A stretch of DNA of 64,000 nucleotides from UBA4416 sp040386075 (GTDB taxonomy: Bacteria; Bacteroidota; Bacteroidia; B-17B0; Aurantibacillaceae), in assembly GCA_040386075.1 (NCBI GenBank), contig JAZKGE010000001.1, positions 1 through 64,000 on the forward strand, given 5' to 3'. Positions 60,150 to 64,000 of this stretch are shown here, in pieces. How positions within the stretch are numbered: the stretch's first letter is position 1; every line of letters starts with the position of its first letter. A program made the translations under genes and the position numbers. The notes below the pieces were generated by a model, which searched no databases, was not told the origin of the DNA, and saw only the letters and a program-made list of their open reading frames with translations.

Positions 60150-60572
60150 ATGGCAGGCGTAAACAAAGTAATTTTAGTAGGAAACCTGGGTAAAGACCCT
60201 GAATTGAAATATTTAGAAGGAAACATTGCCCGCGCTAATTTTAGCATCGCAACCAGCGAATATCACAAAGACAAAAGCGGAAATAAAGTAGAACAAACCG
60301 AATGGCATAACATTGTAGTTTGGAGAAGCATGGCTGAAAGTGCTGAAAAATTATTAAAAAAAGGAACACAGATCTATTTGGAAGGAAAATTACAAACCCG
60401 CCAATGGATAGATAAAGACGGAAATAAACGAAATATTACTGAAGTGGTTGGCGAATCGTTTTTGGTTTTGCAACGCAAGGAAAATAACACCGGGACTAAT
60501 CCTAATCCAACAGAGGATAACAGTAATGTGAATTTTGATGATCTTGGTAAAAAAGACAGTTTACCGTTTTAA
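60150..60572 (+). CDS. ssb: single-stranded DNA-binding protein
   Basis: 140 residues. OB-fold signature 'MAGVNKVILVGNLGKDPEL', 'ANFSIATSEYHKD' and 'EQTEWHNIVVWRSMAESAEKL'. The C-terminal tip 'LGKKDSLPF' keeps the Leu-Pro-Phe end that recruits partner proteins, but with Lys-Lys-Asp-Ser in place of a run of acids. It precedes gldD, with no gldE in between. Confidence 0.95.
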   Translation: MAGVNKVILVGNLGKDPELKYLEGNIARANFSIATSEYHKDKSGNKVEQTEWHNIVVWRSMAESAEKLLKKGTQIYLEGKLQTRQWIDKDGNKRNITEVVGESFLVLQRKENNTGTNPNPTEDNSNVNFDDLGKKDSLPF

Positions 60573-60574
60573 TG

Positions 60575-60601
60575 TTTAACCACATTTCCTATGTGGTTAA
60601 A
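60575..60601 (+). repeat. hairpin between ssb and gldD
   Basis: TTTAACCACAT (60575-60585) and ATGTGGTTAAA (60591-60601) are perfect arms around a 5-nt loop. The same arm sequence bounds the element at 2062-2193. No T-tract follows, so it is more likely a repeat or mRNA-processing hairpin than a terminator. Confidence 0.5.
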
Positions 60602-60606
60602 ATCAT

Positions 60607-60614
60607 TAAATTTG
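60607..60614 (+). promoter_or_regulatory. -7 element TAAATTTG of gldD
   Basis: Exact TAnnTTTG match ending 5 nt before the ATG at 60620, suggesting a leaderless gldD transcript independent of ssb. Confidence 0.45.
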
Positions 60615-60619
60615 TGTTT

Positions 60620-61252
60620 ATGATAACACCATCATTCAAAACCATATTTTACATACTGTTTATTAGTATTTCTGTATTTTCATTTTCCGCTTGCGGAGAT
60701 GATGACGATGATGAAGTATTTATTCCTAAACCAAAAGGCTACCCAAGAATAAGTTTTCCTGAAAAATCTTACAGGATGTATGACAGCTTATGCCCTTATA
60801 GTTTTGAGATACCTACCTACGCCAACATAAATAATGATAAGCATTTAGGCGCCGATCCCTGCTGGATCAATATTAACTTTCCTAAATACAATGCACAGAT
60901 CCACTTAAGTTATAAAACGATCACTAATAATTTAGATACAGTATTAAGCGAATGCCGCGACTTTGTAGTTAAACACCAGGTAAAGTCTACAGGCATTGAT
61001 GAAACTATTATTGTGAGAGACAGTGCGCAGGTTTATGGATTAGTTTATGACATTTCAGGAAATACTGCCTCTAACGTACAATTTTATTTAACCGATAGCA
61101 CACATCATTTTATGCGTGGTGCTTTATATTTTAACTCTGTTCCCAATATTGATTCATTGAAAATAGTTGTTGATTATTTAAGAAAAGATGTGGTTCATAT
61201 GATCAAGACCTTTAACTGGAAGGGCCTTGAATATAAGAAAGTGAAGAAATAG
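60620..61252 (+). CDS. gldD: gliding motility lipoprotein GldD
   Basis: 210 residues from the ATG at 60620; an ATG at 60572 overlapping the ssb stop would add 16 residues ahead of the signal peptide. The lipobox 'VFSFSAC' is followed by an Asp-rich linker. Family signatures: 'YPRISFPEKSYRMYDS', 'CPYSFEIPTYANI', 'CWININFPKYNAQIHLSYK', 'VYGLVYDISGNTASNVQF' and 'FMRGALYFNSVPN'. GldD is required for gliding and supports T9SS-associated functions in the cell envelope. In other Bacteroidota gldE usually sits between ssb and gldD; it is absent here. Confidence 0.9.
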   Translation: MITPSFKTIFYILFISISVFSFSACGDDDDDEVFIPKPKGYPRISFPEKSYRMYDSLCPYSFEIPTYANINNDKHLGADPCWININFPKYNAQIHLSYKTITNNLDTVLSECRDFVVKHQVKSTGIDETIIVRDSAQVYGLVYDISGNTASNVQFYLTDSTHHFMRGALYFNSVPNIDSLKIVVDYLRKDVVHMIKTFNWKGLEYKKVKK

Positions 61253-61311
61253 TTCAACTAAAAGATCAATCGAATTTCCCGAATAAAATACAGCTTCTTA
61301 ATTCGAAGTAC

Positions 61312-61326
61312 ATCATTTGAAATGAT
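61312..61326. repeat. short palindrome in the 61253-61456 intergenic region
   Basis: ATCATTT-G-AAATGAT is a perfect palindrome in an AT-rich 204-nt gap. No exact promoter or terminator was recognised in the rest of the gap. Confidence 0.3.
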
Positions 61327-61456
61327 TATTTAAGCTCAATCGGTTTAGATAGTATACAAAATAAAGAGCAAAAATCCAAATAATTTTGTATTACATAAGT
61401 TACTAAATTTATTTTTTAGGGATTTATATTCTCAATAACACTGAAACTGCTGTACT

Positions 61457-64000
61457 ATGAAGAAAATTTTCTACCTCACCATTATTTTATTTTTTACGTT
61501 ACGTGGGCTATCTACAGGGGGATATATTACTATCTCATCAGTTGTACCAAGTGACATTACGGTGTGTGGCCAGGCTAAGCTTTTTACGTTTACTATTAAT
61601 AATCCCTCAGCATTTAATTTAACAGGCGTAAGTGTAGACTTAACGATGCCTTCGGGGTTAAACTATCAAATTGGATCAGCAACTAATGCTACAGTTGTTG
61701 CAGGACCACCCACGAACACTCCCACATTTAGTTTAGCAAACATTCCGGCAAACACGTCTGTTATAGTAACCTTTACTGCTGCTGCAAACTGCGACATATT
61801 AAACTATTTGAGTTTAGGATTACCAACCGAAAATCAGATCCAGGTAAATTACACTGCAAACAGTACTATTTGTTTTGATAACCATACCACACAGGTTTAT
61901 ATTGTAAAACAGCCTAATGTCTCTATAACCACAGTTACCAATCAATCGTTCAATGGCTCCATTGGTGCTAGCTTCACCAGATGTATCTCCATCACTAATG
62001 GCGGAACCGGAGAATTAAGCACTTTCTCATTGACAGACGTACATGGCAATGGCATAACCGTTACAGCAGCAACACCAGGCACATGGACAAGCGCAGCAGG
62101 GACTGAAACTTATGTTTTAACAGGGGCAGATTTTACATCCATTGGAAATGGAAATGCTTTATTTGAGACCGGTGAAAGCATAACGATTTGCGAAACGGTT
62201 ACAATCAACAACTGTTCCTCTGTTTTTTCTTCTTATGAAGCTGCCTGGGGATGTAATAGTCAGGCTTGCCAAACATCCGTTTCAACTGCAAACGTTGTAT
62301 TCCCTAATTTTGTACCCAACCTGGTTATCACCGCGCAACCCTCCGCTAATGTCTGTCTGGGTGTTGGAAATTTAAGTCAACAAACCCTTACTATAGTGAA
62401 TACGGGTGCCGGACAGGCTATCAACACATTATTAAAAATTTACCAGACATCTGGTCCCACTTATTATGATCCATCTCAACAAACAGAAATAAATGTAGGA
62501 AGCATTACCATAAAAGTTAATAGCGGCGCGCCCTCTCCTTTGGCGGCCACAACGGCATCGCCTTGTAACAATTCTCCCTGTTTGTCAGCTGCTCCTATTG
62601 GCGGAGTGGATTTAACCATCCCAACTATTAATCCTGGTGATACCGTAAGAATAAGCTGGAATACGCAAAGTTGTTGTCAAACAGGTTACGGCTATTATAA
62701 TGGCTGGGCATATTCTGCGAGTTATCAAAGTATTTGTTTAAATAATTATGTGGTTCCGGCTGCCTGGGGCAGAGTTTACAACCAAAATTACATTAACAAT
62801 TTAGTTAATAATGGTTCTCCGTCTACAATCTCATCAGGCCAAACAAGTACATTTAACTATTTATTGAATGGAGTTTATAATAGTTCGCCCGCCTTACCTG
62901 ATGCTTACTTAAAGGTCACATTTACCGTATCACCTTGTTACAACTATGCTCCAAATACAATTAAAATTGTAAACAGTATTGGAACTGCGACTTTTATGCC
63001 TTCCTCGGTTAACCAGGTAGGAAATATAATCACTGCTGTTTTTTCGGGATCCGCTCCCTTCAATGCTACCATGTATAGTTCATTAGAACAATCACAACTT
63101 TTAATTGATCTAACAGGAAATTGTACATCATGTGTAAGTGGCCCCGGAACAATCGGCGTAGGTATTGCCTATTCTCCTTCGGCCGGCTGCCCCTGTGAAA
63201 TGTTACTTATTACAAGCAATTTCAATTTAAATTTAGTGTGTCCGGTTACATGTGAAGGTTTGAATTTTCGTGATTACTCTATTAAGAGAACCAGTTACGG
63301 ACTTCCGGATAATACAGATGATGGATTACCTGATGCAACGGGAACTCTTGATTTCACAAAGATCAAAACATCCCGTGCGATGTATGGTGATACTATTACT
63401 TCAAGCTTTTACGGAAAAATTAAAACCAGTGTTACTCATCCAACCTGGCAATTTTGTTATGCCAGCTCAACGATCACCAATGGCAATAATTTAACAGCAA
63501 TTGGTGGCAAACTAAAAATATACCGTGGCGTAGGCTTACCTCTAATAGCAACCTGTAATATCGGTGGTGTAGCTGCTGTTGCTCCCACCGCAACTTTTAA
63601 ATATGATCTGAGTTCCACAGCACTGATAGCTTCTGGTGGTGTTGGAGCTGGTTTTGTTTTTCTTGATAACGACTCTTTGGTATTTGAACCACAGTATAAA
63701 GTAACTACCAACATTGGTGGTGCAATTATTCCTGTTGCGGTAACAAATACATTTGTTGTATCGGATATTGCTTCGCCTACCAATCCGGCTAATATATATT
63801 CATGTAATACCTTTGATGGCAATTTTTCAATAATAGGTTATTATTACACGAACTATGGACCGGACAGCTATAGCCTGAGTAATTGTGATCAGATATCAAT
63901 TACACAAAATTACTATTTATCCATAGGACCTTGTTGTAGTAATTATGCCGGCGGTAATTTATTCCCTTTTGAGTATAGGCCCTGGGCACGAATTGATACT
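61457..64000 (+). CDS. large secreted repeat protein, DUF11-like (partial, runs off the right edge)
   Basis: 848 codons are visible with no stop. The signal peptide is MKKIFYLTIILFFTLRGLS. The mature part starts with conserved-repeat/DUF11-type domains ('LFTFTINNPSAFNLTGVSVD', 'PNTPTFSLANIPANTSVIV' style text) and later Cys-rich beta regions ('TQSCCQTGYGYYNGWAYS', 'GNCTSCVSGPG'). Probably a surface or gliding-associated adhesin with a T9SS tail beyond the window; this cannot be confirmed. Confidence 0.8.
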   Translation, partial: MKKIFYLTIILFFTLRGLSTGGYITISSVVPSDITVCGQAKLFTFTINNPSAFNLTGVSVDLTMPSGLNYQIGSATNATVVAGPPTNTPTFSLANIPANTSVIVTFTAAANCDILNYLSLGLPTENQIQVNYTANSTICFDNHTTQVYIVKQPNVSITTVTNQSFNGSIGASFTRCISITNGGTGELSTFSLTDVHGNGITVTAATPGTWTSAAGTETYVLTGADFTSIGNGNALFETGESITICETVTINNCSSVFSSYEAAWGCNSQACQTSVSTANVVFPNFVPNLVITAQPSANVCLGVGNLSQQTLTIVNTGAGQAINTLLKIYQTSGPTYYDPSQQTEINVGSITIKVNSGAPSPLAATTASPCNNSPCLSAAPIGGVDLTIPTINPGDTVRISWNTQSCCQTGYGYYNGWAYSASYQSICLNNYVVPAAWGRVYNQNYINNLVNNGSPSTISSGQTSTFNYLLNGVYNSSPALPDAYLKVTFTVSPCYNYAPNTIKIVNSIGTATFMPSSVNQVGNIITAVFSGSAPFNATMYSSLEQSQLLIDLTGNCTSCVSGPGTIGVGIAYSPSAGCPCEMLLITSNFNLNLVCPVTCEGLNFRDYSIKRTSYGLPDNTDDGLPDATGTLDFTKIKTSRAMYGDTITSSFYGKIKTSVTHPTWQFCYASSTITNGNNLTAIGGKLKIYRGVGLPLIATCNIGGVAAVAPTATFKYDLSSTALIASGGVGAGFVFLDNDSLVFEPQYKVTTNIGGAIIPVAVTNTFVVSDIASPTNPANIYSCNTFDGNFSIIGYYYTNYGPDSYSLSNCDQISITQNYYLSIGPCCSNYAGGNLFPFEYRPWARIDT

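Noticed and set aside
60575..60601. Hairpin read as an ssb terminator
   Set aside because: No T-tract follows, and the arm matches a dispersed element at 2062-2193.
1..64000. tRNA, rRNA, CRISPR, insertion sequence or prophage genes
   Set aside because: I looked for T-loop motifs, regularly spaced repeats, transposase and integrase motifs on both strands and found none I could support.

Overview
The window is 64 kb of an AT-rich (roughly 37% GC) chromosome from a member of the Bacteroidota. I see proteins with C-terminal type IX secretion (T9SS) sorting domains of both type A and type B, the gliding lipoprotein GldD, an rpmB-rpmG-DUF4295 cluster, a BT_3928-like membrane protein, almost no Shine-Dalgarno sequences, and many matches to the Bacteroidota promoter (-33 TTG/TTTG, -7 TAnnTTTG). 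A run of ten N at 43299-43308 shows that this is a scaffolded draft, perhaps a metagenome bin. I cannot place it below phylum with confidence. No rRNA, tRNA, CRISPR array, insertion sequence or prophage was recognised.

Layout. 1-5.9 kb holds metabolic and housekeeping genes: a partial TPR protein and hutI on the minus strand, then aroC, a dicarboxylate/amino-acid symporter, a TRIC-like channel and rimM on the plus strand. 6-17 kb holds two giant T9SS surface proteins that share one C-terminal module. 17-23.5 kb holds a propeller-sensor SpoIIE phosphatase, a mannose-1-phosphate guanylyltransferase, an MFS transporter, a CoA-binding protein and an acetyltransferase. 23.7-28.2 kb holds a LexA/CI-like self-cleaving repressor facing a three-gene minus-strand operon: a type B T9SS PKD protein, a collagen-like protein and a small secreted protein. 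28.4-34.2 kb holds a DoxX/MauE-like protein, a WG-repeat protein, a triplicated-repeat secreted protein, a HEAT protein and a small regulator/membrane operon. 34.3-36.4 kb is a DEAD-box RNA helicase behind a structured leader. 36.5-42.9 kb holds a GEVED-repeat T9SS protein, rpmB-rpmG-DUF4295, another T9SS cargo gene, ftsY and an OmpA-like protein. 42.9-47.8 kb holds pyrC (cut by the assembly gap), an RlpA-like protein, a polyprenol-phosphate mannose synthase-like protein and a TPR-SpoIIE phosphatase. 47.8-53.8 kb is a marR-adaptor-permease-tolC RND efflux operon. 53.9-64 kb holds several small hypothetical proteins, a TerB-DnaJ protein, an FMN reductase, an esterase, a UvrD/PcrA helicase, ssb, gldD and the start of a large secreted repeat protein.

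How it fits together. At least six genes encode large secreted or surface proteins, four of them with a visible type A T9SS tail and one with a type B tail. GldD is part of the gliding/T9SS-associated gene set. ManC and the polyprenol-phosphate mannose synthase could supply mannose for glycan or surface protein glycosylation. Two SpoIIE-type phosphatases and an orphan STAS-like protein suggest partner-switching signalling.

The less expected signals are regulatory. The repressor gene has twin inverted repeats in its promoter, and an identical 11-mer sits in the promoter of the GEVED surface gene. The helicase gene has a long foldable leader. Five genes carry a perfect -7 element only 4-6 nt before the start codon, which suggests leaderless mRNAs. 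Palindromes cover the -7 elements of the marR and winged-helix operons. At least five intergenic inverted-repeat elements look like dispersed repeats.
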